Assembly (NCBI GenBank): GCA_963678675.1
Contig: OY783194.1
Span: 8,671,744 to 8,735,743 of the forward strand
DNA length: 64,000 nucleotides
Direction of reading: 5' to 3'
DNA from: Xiphydria camelus
Taxonomy: Eukaryota > Arthropoda > Insecta > Hymenoptera > Xiphydriidae
Both the position numbers and the translations under genes were made by a program. Below, piece after piece: positions 22,401 through 34,400 of this stretch. Numbering within the stretch: position 1 is the first letter of the stretch; every line of letters begins with the position of its first letter. Under the pieces are notes generated by a model. The model ran no database searches, had not been told where the DNA came from, and was given only the letters and a program-made list of their open reading frames with translations.

Positions 22401-25400
22401 CCGCCGCTGCGCGACGTTACCAAGCATTTTCAGTGACTTCAATCCCGACTCCTTAACCGTCCCCACTCCCCGCGACGGCCCATACTTATTGTTAGGAGCG
22501 AAATTACAATACTTCAACATTTTTTTTGGATATGTTCGCAGTGAAATATCCATCTGGCATTTTAGAATGGCGTAGAATTAAATAATCTATTTCTATAAAA
22601 AAAAAAGCCAGACTTTATACTATGACTTCAAAAAACCATTTTTTTAATTACAAATTGAGGCGTCTGGCAGCTCGCCCGGCATATTAAAATGATCTAGAAA
22701 TTTCCGTTTCAGTATATTGAGGTTATGACAATGATTTTCAATATGTTTTCTTCTTTTATAAAATCACTTCAAAATATGAATTTTCGACCCCCATAAAAAT
22801 GCTCATTACGCAATGCCGCAGCGCATGCAGGGTAGCAGACGCAGCGATATGGAAAGAACATAAGTTCGCCTCACGATTTATTATAGAGAATTGTTCTTTA
22901 TAAAACCACTACCACAAAAACGTCGCTGGCTCTCCGTCTATAACGCCTTCTTGAGGATCAAAAACTAATTTCAACAAGATGGTGTTAACGTTAAGGGAAT
23001 AAATCTGCGCATGCTCACAATAACTGATAACTGAAAACCAGGACGTGCAGTTTAGCAGTCCAAAAACTCTAATATCGCGGCGGCTTCTATTTCAAAATGG
23101 GACTGTTAGAAAAGAATTGCCGATAAAACAGGAATCGCATTTCTAACTTCAAGGGCCCTTAATTCTGTACCTCAGAACCAGACGAACGTAAGTCCAAAAA
23201 CAGATATTTTCCGGTTATTAACGTTTTGCACGTAGAATTTTATTCTCCGTAACCATAACAACGTATGCCCTTTAGAAAATTATCCTTTAAAATTAAGCTC
23301 GGTCGGTTATAAGAGCGTAAGTCCTAAGGTTTATTCGAGCTAGATAAATTTTCTTTTTTTCACTTTTACTGGGCTCCTAGAAAGTTGACGGAATGTGACT
23401 TACGTCCATCTGGTTCTGAGGTACAGAATTAGTAGTTTAGTAGTAGTTATTGCAGTAAAACCTCGTTTATCGCAAGTCTCGTTTATTGCAACCCCTCCGT
23501 CTCCCACCGCGCATGATAGTTGCAACCCTTCCGATTGCCACCCCGCACGGTGGCCAATCACGAGCGACCAATGCGAAATCGCCTTGAGTCGAGAAGCGGA
23601 ATGGGAGCCCCTCTCGAGTTGCGATAAATGAGAGGCATACGATTCGAGGAGCTTGCAATAGGGACCGTGCAAGGCGAATAGGGCGCCATCTGAAAGCTGT
23701 TGTGTAAAGTAATGGGGAGGAATTTAACAAGCGCATAAAGGGCAGTTACAGTGAAATTCCTTTTTATTAATTAAAATTAAATATTTTTTTGTAAAATGCC
23801 ATCCTCGAAAAAAACCTATTGCATCAAAGGTTGCTCAAATACGCCAGATCGTGTACGAAGTATTAATCCATCAGTAAAATTCTATTCCTTTCCTACAAAT
23901 AGTGTTCACTTGCCATGGAAGAATCACACAAACGTGTAAAGTGGATTAATGCAGTTAAAGATTGCATTAATCCACTGCTACAGTATTCTGATAATATATA
24001 TAGGTGATATACAGTAAGTTAAGTAAGAGCGTGTACAGCGTTATTCATAAAAAATGTATTCAACGATGTTTTTTCCACATACGTACATTTGACATGTCCC
24101 AAGGCAATGCGCAATTATGTTAATAATGAGTTCAATCACCCACCAACATTAATTATCGCTTGGCATCTCCGAGGCATACTATCCACTAAATTTTCGGCGT
24201 ATTCGCGGGGAAGTACCTTCCAAATGCGTCGAATTTCTCAGGATACATACATATCAAGCAGAAGCTTCGAGGAAAACGTGTCTTCACTGTGAATTCACTG
24301 TGAAGCAGCTATCCCGAGAAATTCAACGCATTTGGAAGGCACTTCGCCGCGAATACGCCGAAAATTTGGTGGATATTATGCCTCGGAGATGCCAAGCGAT
24401 TATTGATGCTGGTGAGTTAACATAATTGCGCATTACCTTGAAACATGTCAAACGTATGTATGTGGAAAAAAAACATTGTTGAATAAATTTTTTATGAATA
24501 ACGCCGTACACGTTCTTACTTGACTTACCACAATCTTTACATCATAAGTATTTGATACACTAGTTTGAGCTACAACTTTACAGGTTATAACGATCTCACC
24601 GTTTTCGGTGTCATCTGTCTCTATTGTATTAAGTACATTACCCGATTCAAATAATTTTCGTCCTCTGACATTATTTTGACCTCGTACGAGGTGATTTTGG
24701 ATTGGCCGAAAGCCATACTTAATAATTCTGATCATTTTTATAAATTCTCTAATAGTATCACACTGTAAATTTACTCCCAAATAGTATCTATTTCAGTCGA
24801 GTGGTCGCGCGCACATCGGCGAATACACTGACATCTATAGCTCGTGCACGGTCCCTATAAACGAGGTTTTACTGTAGCCATAAATTGAACTGTAATATCG
24901 TTTTTAAATAAAACAGACATTTACCTTAACTGCATATTTATCGACGGTCAATATAACCGCTCCATTACACCAGTCATATTTAGCAATATTGGTAAACGCT
25001 TCCATTAGCGATATCCTCTCCGGTGCAATAAATGTCTTTTTTTCATCCTTAATAGAAGTTTCATCGCAAAAAAACGAATTGTAACCATCAATCGCAACTA
25101 ACAGTTTACACTTTCCTGCAATGCTGGCTTCTTTCAGTTCGCACATTAATGCAATTATAACTTCGCAAGCATATTTTATGCGGTTTACACCGTGATCGAT
25201 TAAGTCTGTGATTTTTGCACCACTGGGTGTTGACTCACGTTGACTCCATGTATAATCTTTCGATACTTTCAGCTGGAGAAAAAATGTTATTCCATTTTAA
25301 ATTTAGACGAGATTGTACAACCGAGATACTGAACGTGGTGAAGTTATTCTGTGACCAGATTCGGATTCAGCACATTAAAACTTATCGTTAGTCTGGTTCT

Positions 25401-28400
25401 CGAAGCACAATCTCTATTGATCAGTAAAATGTCTACTGCATATTTCGGACATCTGTATAGCTTAAGAGCACTTACATCTAGCTCGGCCAGTAGAGCATTG
25501 TTCTGGGTTTTGAAATGGACGAGCCATGCAGCAGCATCCAAAGGCAAATCGAAAGAACCTTCTCTAGTCAGGGATGAAGCGACTTCTTTTGGAAATTGAA
25601 ACCAAGTTCGCACTGAAGAAGAAAGTATTCGATAGTCAACGAAAATGACCAACATATTGGGAGGCGGTGTTCAATTTATGCTTCATACCTAAAGGAGCGT
25701 GAACCAAGATGTGTTTGTTCATTAACCCAAAATGTACCAAGTGCGCCAATGTGATGGATTTGCCGCTTCCATGACGTCCATCTGATCTTTGCAATTAAGG
25801 TATATCTATGTAAACCAAAATGTCCTCGAATTCGGTAAATTATATTTGTTTAAATTAGGACAATATTTCACGCAGCAGTGATGAAAATATAATCTATTGG
25901 GAAAATGAGATTTTTTTATATTGGGATATTTTTAAAATATAAAAATGTCATTTTATTTTTTTTATAATTTGATATAAAAAGTATTATAGGGTAAATCTAG
26001 CAAAGTTGATCCACTCTAATTCTTTAGAAGTCCTTTGAAGAATGGCAATGCTATGGGCACAGTCCATAAGCAGGAAGATAGGAACATCCACCCAATCATT
26101 TAGTTGATTGTGGATTAGTTTGGTTTTGCATGGATAATTCTAAAGAATATTATAGTGGGCTATCTCTTCTTTCTTGTCAAATATTCTTCCCATTTTGTTT
26201 CAGTATGTAAAGCTTTGAGAAAATGAAGTCAAAGTCATAAAGATCGCGTTTTAAGGAGGATCGTCAGAGAAATGACTTCTCAAAACCCGTAGTTGAAAAT
26301 TTTTTAAAATACTTGTGAACTCATTTTAATAAGAGAAAAAAAATCAAACTATTTCACTCTACAGTTTTCTCGTAATTAATTTTTAAAAATTACGAGATAG
26401 CATTGAGTCTTATGGGGAGCATATTTCAAATGCACAGAACTTGCGATTTTCAACCGAAACAAATTCTGAAACTTATGAAATAAGTTTCAACGCCACACGA
26501 ACTTGTTTTTACTAAATTATAAAGAATTTTCACTCTACAGTTTTTTTAATATAAAGGAAAAACTGTCGAAAAATTCAAAAGTTTTCCTGTACTCGTCCGC
26601 CATATGCAAAAACGTGGCAACATCTCACTACGTCACGTCACAAGCTATTGGCACGAAGCGTGCTCTTTCTCACTAACCAGTTTTCCAACTTGAGATTGAG
26701 GTTATAAACAGACGTCATGAACCGCTTCAACGCGTTGTCCGTCGATAAGAATTCTGTTTAACCTACCGATTTGCTACCGACTTACAAATACACTTTCTCA
26801 CTAACCAGTTTTCCTTCCCATCGGAAAGTTTGAGCACGTGAAAAATTGTACATGCTTGGCAGTTCTTTTACGTCTGTTTATAGGTTTGTTCCTGCAGGAG
26901 TCAGAGACTGTCAGCGTACGTCAGGCGCATGCGCATTAAGATTCTCGCGTTCCAGCAAGAAGTACGTGACAGTCACTGATTCCAAATCCGCTGTTCCAGC
27001 AGGAGTCAGACGAGTTTGCTGACAGTCAGAAAAGTTTGCGGATTGTCAGGAAACTTTTAGTCCGACACAGGCGTACTAGCTGCTCGTATGAATGAGGGCG
27101 GGTTTTACAAACACAGTATAAACGCGGTATAGCGCTATACTGAGAATAACCAGCACGCAAGCGTTTTACAAGTATGGTATAAGGCTGGAGAAATAGATTA
27201 ATCCAAAATAACTGTCCTAATTTGTTGTAGGATATTGTGTACACACCCTACAGGGTATTGTGTCGACACCCTGGTCGAAGTAAAACTGCCCCCCCCCCCC
27301 CTCTCTTAATTTGTTAATTGTTATTTTTACTGTTCAAAAACCGAATCCATTATTTCTGCTATAGATGTTGATGCTAATGTTAGAAATTTGAATGAGTAAT
27401 TAATATATAGGGTACCTATAATAGAAACATTTTGCAAAAGTAACCAGAAGAAGAATCCGTAGCCCCGGATGTACACCCGGGTTCACGGATTCTGAACATA
27501 ATGACTTTTCAAAATGTAATTTTAAAACGTAACAGCCAATTAGCAATTAAATGTCAAACCTTCATTAGCTAATGCAGCCTTTGCCCTGGCTAATGAAAGC
27601 ATGATAATTAATTATTCATTGGTTAGTATATTGAAATATGATATTTTGAAAAGTCACTATGTTCAGAATCCGTGAACCCGGATGTACATGGCAAGCCAGG
27701 TATCAGATTTACACGGTTATCTATGGAATCCGTTATTTCTCCCCTTTACAATCTGACTTACAAGGAGTGTTAGGTAGGTGTCCGCCTCCGATTTCGATCT
27801 CCTTGTAATATGTTGTAGTCCACTAAAAACTAAGAGATACGTATTTTTTCTTATCGGCCCATAAAGGGTTTTAAAGGGTGAAACCGACCCCCAAAGTCAG
27901 AACCAACATCGGGTGGTTCCGCAGTTTCAGGTAGAAACACCGAACCTACGGGAACGAGATCCATGGCAAATTATTCATTATAACGAGTAATGAAAATACA
28001 CGTTAATCTGCCAATGGGGGTGTAAGGGAAGGGGGTGAACTACCCCTTCAAAACCAATTTTCTTGCCGTGATAGAAAAATTGTAATTTCTATTTTGATCG
28101 GACCATTTGCATTTTGTAGAGGGTAAAAAATTAAGGAACACGTGTTTTTGCATTTCAACGAAATCCCGCTATAAAGGGATTACTTACCCCCTGATTCTGA
28201 ACTCGATTATCGTGCTATTATAACTATAACTTTTTCTTTCTAGTGTTGCATTAGTACTTAAATAATCGAATTTACGTCAATATTACGGATTTTAATTCCA
28301 TTTTAACATTTAACCATCGGTGCTATTTGTATACATGTACTTACCATATAACCTGATGAATTTCATATGTCAGGTATAAAAGTCTCATTTGCGCCATTTC

Positions 28401-31400
28401 TTGGCCCGTATGTATGATGTCATTTTATCTCTAGCAGATTACTTTTCATTATCACGTTTCCGGCATTTAATTAAGAGGTGTGGCCCTTACGCCTATTGTC
28501 CAAATATAGTCAGATATATTTTTATGGCTCAATAAACAAAAAGAATAGATATCTCTAATTTAATCCTTTACTGCGACATTCGTCCGTAATCAAAGGTATC
28601 TGATGATTATTTTTATCTTATCGGCACTTATAAGTATAGTGCCCGTCACCCACGATAAGTATTTTTTTGTCAGTACCAGTTCAGTTCGTTAACGGAGAAC
28701 GGTCTTTCTTTTGTGCACATTTCTCATGTGATAATGAAAGTTAACCCACTTAACGTTATACGTCTTTTGCTGCTTACGTTTGAAGGAGCAAATATCCCCG
28801 ACAGTCCTGTAAACAATGAGGAGCTCGAATTGAAAGATAGTTTCGAGAGAATTTTATTCGATGGTATGAATGAATACAATGGAGTTGAAGTTGTGGAAGA
28901 AATCACTCTGGACTTTCAAGAACCTTTTAAAGAATGGGAATCAACTGCGATTGAAGATAAGACGAATTTGGACTGGAGTCCTGAACACTCTCCTGACAGG
29001 TGCACCAGTGATGACGAAGATTTGAGTTACGAGTACAAAAGTAATGCAGTGGAATTTTGGAGAAGTGGGAAGAAAAGAAAAAATCTGTCCATTATAACAC
29101 CGTACAACATCGTTTCAAGAGAGTGAAATCTGCCAGACAACTGCGTCGATGGGCACACCAAATTAATCAAGGTGGAACGTATATGGAAAAATTGGCACGG
29201 ATTTCCGAATATACCTTGAATAATATGAAGGCTGCTCTAGATTCTCATTTAATTGTTCCCGATATGGATCTTCGAAGATGGGCCTTACAAGCACAGAAAG
29301 AAATAGGATATAAAGATTTCCGATTTAAAGCTTCTCATTGGTGGTTATGGAATTTTTAAAAAGTACACCGTATTACATCGCGCAAAATTAACAAGTTCAT
29401 TACCCGAAAACCTCTGGAACAAAAAGAAGATCTACAAGAGAATGCTCAACATTTTGTAAAAGATATCAAATCTCTTATAAAAGAATACGGTGTAAATAAC
29501 ATATATAATGCTGATCAAAGTGGCTTCCAGTTGGAAATTCATTCGGGCAGAACATTGGCCATTCAGGGAACAAAACAAGTAGAATGCCTTGTACAATCAG
29601 TATCTTCAACAACTCACAGTTACACTATAGAACCAACGATATCTGCAGATGGAAAATTACTATCACCGCATTTTATGGTTATGAAGGAGAAATTGGGAAA
29701 TTTCGGCCCGATAGTTGAGAGCAACCTATTCAAACCTGCCAATGTTTACGTAACTGCATCGAAATCTGGAAAACTTACATCAGGTATTACGTAATTTATT
29801 AAACTCTTGCTATAATGTAAACATAATCTTGAGTTAAAAATGGATATGCTAATGACGATACTTTACAATGTCTTATCTATTCTTACAGACCACTTCAAAA
29901 TCTGGTTGGAAAAGGTTTTCTTCCCAAGTGTTGGTCAAAAGAGTCTACTCTTGATAGATTCTTGGACTGGTCATTGTCCAGAAGCTGCGAAAGCAGCTAC
30001 ACCTCTTGGAAAAACTCTCACGACAAAAATCATATCGGCAGGAACAACAGGAAAAATTCAACCCCTCGATGTGTTCGGATTCAGAGTGTGGAAAAATTAC
30101 GTTCGACATTTTTCTGATGCTGTTTTGCTTCTTAATCATAATCTCAATTTACACATTTGAGAAATAATATAATTAAACTACAATCATTAGTACATAATCA
30201 ATTATCTTCGCCACAGTATCAAAACTTGTTTCGATATGCTTGGTTCAAAAGCAATTATACAAATGAAAAACCAGAACAATTTGACAATCCTGTTCCTTTT
30301 GCATTTGGGGATTCATCTCTACCGAAATGTGAAATTGAAGGCTGTACGGAAGTAGCAATAGTAAGGTGTTCTTGGTGTAAGAAATCACTATGTTTTAAAC
30401 ACTTTTTCGATGAGTATCACTACTGTGAAACCTATAAACCCTAATAACATGTCACAAAGTATTTATATTAATTGGAAGAGATACATGTATTTCATTTAAT
30501 TTGTTAATAAAAATAAATGATATTAAATTTGGCATCAATAGCATGAGTGCACCGTATTCTGGCAATGAATTGCGTCAGCTACAAATCCATTGTTCCAAAG
30601 ATCCGATAAGATAAAAATAATCATCAGATACCTTTGATTACGGACGAATGTCGCAGTAAAGGATTAAATTAGAGATATCTATTCTTTTTGTTTATTGAGC
30701 CATAAAAATATATCTGACTATATTTGGACAATAGGCGTAAGGGCCACACCTCTTAATTATATGCCGGAAACGTGATAATGAAAAGTAATCTGCTAGAGAT
30801 AAAATGACATCATACATACGGGCCAAGAAATGGCGCAAATGAGACTATTATACCTGACATATGAAATTCATCAGGTTATATGGTAAGTACATGTATACAA
30901 ATAGCACCGATGGATAAATGTTAAAATGGAATTAAAATCCGTAATATTGACGTAAATTCGATTATTTAAGTACTAATGCAACACTAGAAAAAAAAAGTTA
31001 TAGTTATAATAGCACGATAATCGAGTTCAGAATCAGGGGGTAAGTAATCCCTTTAGAGCGGGATTTCGTTGAAATGCAAAAACACGTGTTCCTTAATTTT
31101 TTACCCTCTACAAAATACAAATGGTCCGATCAAAATAGAAATTACAATTTTTCTATCACGGCAAGAAAATTGGTTTTGAAGGGGTAGTTCACCCCCTTCC
31201 CTTACACCCCCATTGGCAGATTAACGTGTATTTTCATTACTCGTTATAATGAATAATTTGCCATGGATCTCGTTCCCGTAGGTTCGGTGTTTCTACTTGA
31301 AACTGCGGAACTACCCGATGTTGGTCCTGACTTTGGGGGTCGGTTTCACCCCTTAAAACCCTTTATGGGCCGATAAAAAAAAATACGTATCTCTTAGTTT

Positions 31401-34400
31401 TTAGTGGACTACAACATATTACAAGGAGATCGAAATCGGAGGCGGACACCTACCTAACACTCCTTGTTAGTATTCCATGTATAGCTGTATTTATTAAGCT
31501 GGCCACTGCGGGGATGGCTTACTCCGATCCGTCCGGCAATTAGCCTTCCATGAAGGACGTGAGATTGTAAGTATAGTCTGTTAAGTAAGAGCGTGTACGG
31601 CATTATTCATGAAGACATTATTCAACAATGTTTCTTTCAACATACATACGTTTGATATGGTCCAAGGCAATGCACAATTTGGTTAATAATGAGTTCAATC
31701 ACCACCATCGATTATTGCTTGGCATCTCCGAGGCATACTATCCATCAAATTTTCGGCGTATTTACGGGGAAGTGCCTTCCAAATGTGTCGAATTTCTCGG
31801 GATAGCTGCTTCCCAGTGAAGACACGTTTTCCTCAAAGCTTCTGCTTGTTTATGAAAACGTGTTCACTGTGAAGTAGCTATCCTGAGAAATTCGACGCGT
31901 TTGGAAGGCACTTCCCCGCGAATACGTCGAAAAATGGGTGGATACTATGCCTCGGGGATACCAAGTGATTGTCGATGGTGGTGATTGGACTCATTATTAA
32001 CATAATTGCGCATTGCCTTGGAACATGTCAAACGTATGTATGTGGAAAAAAACATTGTTGAATAATTTCTTTATGAATAATGCCATACACGCCCTTACTT
32101 AACTGACTGTACGTTTGCAACCCTTGTTCGCCAAACCGTATTACCTTTCTATTGTTTGTACCTGAGTTTTCATCCATATTTTTGTTACACTACTAGTAGT
32201 GTGTATAAAACAAAATAACAATAACCTTAGTCGAAAATTAAAAAGGTTAGGTTTGCTCTCTTCTAAAATTAATTACTGTCGTCACCACTAGAGTACAGTG
32301 CGTTCGGTGTTCCAACAGAAATCCCTGACTAGTCAAAGTCCGCACATGCGCACTACGTACAAATCACCAACTGTCAGGGATTAGTCACGGATTCTCTGCA
32401 GGAACAAACCTTATATACTCGCTAACTTGAGATTGAGGTTATAAACAGACGTCATGAACCGCTTCAACGCGTTGTCCGTCGATAAGAATTCTGTTTAACC
32501 TACCGATTTGCTACCAACTTACGAATGTTGAAATGCTATGTTGCCACGCTTTGCACACATTTTACATATTTAAAATAAATTAAGTTTGAAGTTATAAAAT
32601 TGTTTCCGAATATTTATCTTACTTCTTTAGGTTGAAAGTAACAAAAAGAAACAGGAATTCAGCACCTATACTTATTATTGCAGTTTTTATAAAACTTGAA
32701 ATTTTACTATTTGAAATTGGCAACACACGTCGATTTCTTTGTTCTTTTTCCCCTTCTACCTCACCCCAAAGAGCACTGACGATCCTCCTTGAAAGGGTTG
32801 TCAACTTAAAGTAGTATGGTCACGAATCGATTTCCAAGATTAAAATATGAAATAATTTTGTATGCAAGTTAATATCAATAGAAACCTCCTGGTGCAATTT
32901 GTGGTAGATTGACCGTTTAGTATGTTTGATAAAAATTAATTACCGAGTAGGAAATAACCCAGTCTTATGGGCAAATCACATTTTTCGGGGTTTGTATGTA
33001 AGATCCAAGATTAAAATATAAAAAATATACCAAAAAACGGGTGGGGGGGGGGGGACAAAAATTTACAACCATTGATGAAAATTATTGACCGTTTGATACT
33101 TTAGTTATAACTAATTTCTGCTTCTCGGTGTTCGGAAATAGCGTGTCGAGTAGATGCGGCAACGTTGCGTTAGTGGAGTGGGTTCAAGCGTGCATTTCAA
33201 ATCTCGTTTACCCCACGATACACTCAAACGTTTGAGTGTATCGTGGTTTTCCCTACTGGGCCACGAGCCCATTGATAATATGCGTTGCCACACATAAAAA
33301 GACGCTAGTCAAAGGAGGCCCATTATTTGAATAAGTGAAAAATAATCAAAATAATCGACTAATTCTTATGGTCATCAATTTTATAATTCACAAAGAGAAT
33401 TTTCAATTACAAATCATAGTTTTTTGGTGACTTTTTTTACGGACACTCAACGATCACTTTGGAGAGTGACCATACTACTTTAATTCTGGAGTAAAGATGA
33501 GAATTTTTCAGTTAGTTTTTTTTTTTGTAGATACCCCCAGTTTTTGCTAGATGACACCCAATACTGAAATACAGATTTATTCGTTACAATGCGCACTTGG
33601 ACCATACTTGTGGTCCAGGACAATAGTTGTATGAAATTACAGTATTTACTGAAAGTTTTGGAATCATAATAAAACTTTTATTTACTTTTGTTTCCCGTCA
33701 AAAATTGAACGATACCTTCAAGTTGATTAAGTCTAGATATTTCCAAATTTGTTTACTCTCCCTCTAATGATGCATGTTCCTATATTTATAAATTTCAAAA
33801 AAATAAAGATCGACTTCGAAAAATAACAAATACTAAAAGGCCAAAGTAAATTAATTCATTAAATATGTACTTCAATAAGTGTTAGGCATCTATTAGATTA
33901 CTAATACAAAAGAAATCAGATGTTCTTTATATTTGAGGTACGTAAGTACTACAATAGTATTTTTTGGAGTCTGTACGAAGCCGCATGTTAATATGTATAG
34001 GTAGACAACTACACAAAATAAACTTAGTCTTTTTTTTACAGATTTGACATGCGGCCTGGCACCGATTTTATAAAAAAACTATTATAGTATTTACATACCT
34101 CGAATATAAATGACATCTGATTTATTTTACGTTAGTAATTTGATAGATGCCTAATACTTATTCCAGTACACATGTAATAAATTTATTTATTTTTGCCCTT
34201 TTAGTGCTTTTTTTAAAGTTGATTGTTATTTTTTTAATTTACTTATTTTACCATTTTTAGTGGGCGGGTAAAAAGGGTGTATTGTTGTAAAAAAAAGAAT
34301 CATCTAAATTGGTCCAGATATGATGGAAATATGAAGACACATAACGCGTATATTATTCCCCAAGGTAAAAAGCTGGATGAGTAACTCTGTTAGCATGCCA

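Larger units (their letters stand above)
20636..22938. mobile_element. TA-flanked fold-back element, outer copy
   Basis: The ends 'gtctaagagccagcgacg' and complement of 'gacggagagccagcgacg' are flanked by TA (20634-20635 and 22939-22940). The arms pair over about 90 bp. A second member of the same family is inserted inside at 20819-22330. Confidence 0.8.
23453..24874. mobile_element. pogo/Tigger-type relic containing gene fragments
   Basis: The ends 'cagtaaaacctcgtttat' and its complement are typical pogo-group TIRs. TA follows the right end; the left flank reads TG, so one side has mutated. It contains a THAP fragment, a minus-strand ORF fragment and a nested palindromic MITE. It ends only about 50 bp from DAP3 exon 5. 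Confidence 0.7.
27761..31466 (+). mobile_element. Tc5-like transposon with 864-bp inverted repeats
   Basis: The element begins 'caaggagtgttaggtagg' and ends with its complement. TTA flanks it at 27758-27760 and 31467-31469, with outer C and G, so the target was CTTAG. The arms 27761-28624 and 30603-31466 are equal in length and nearly identical. The transposase gene lies between them. Long TIRs, TNA duplication and CTNAG target match nematode Tc4/Tc5. It is inserted in DAP3 intron 2 on the opposite strand. Confidence 0.9.
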
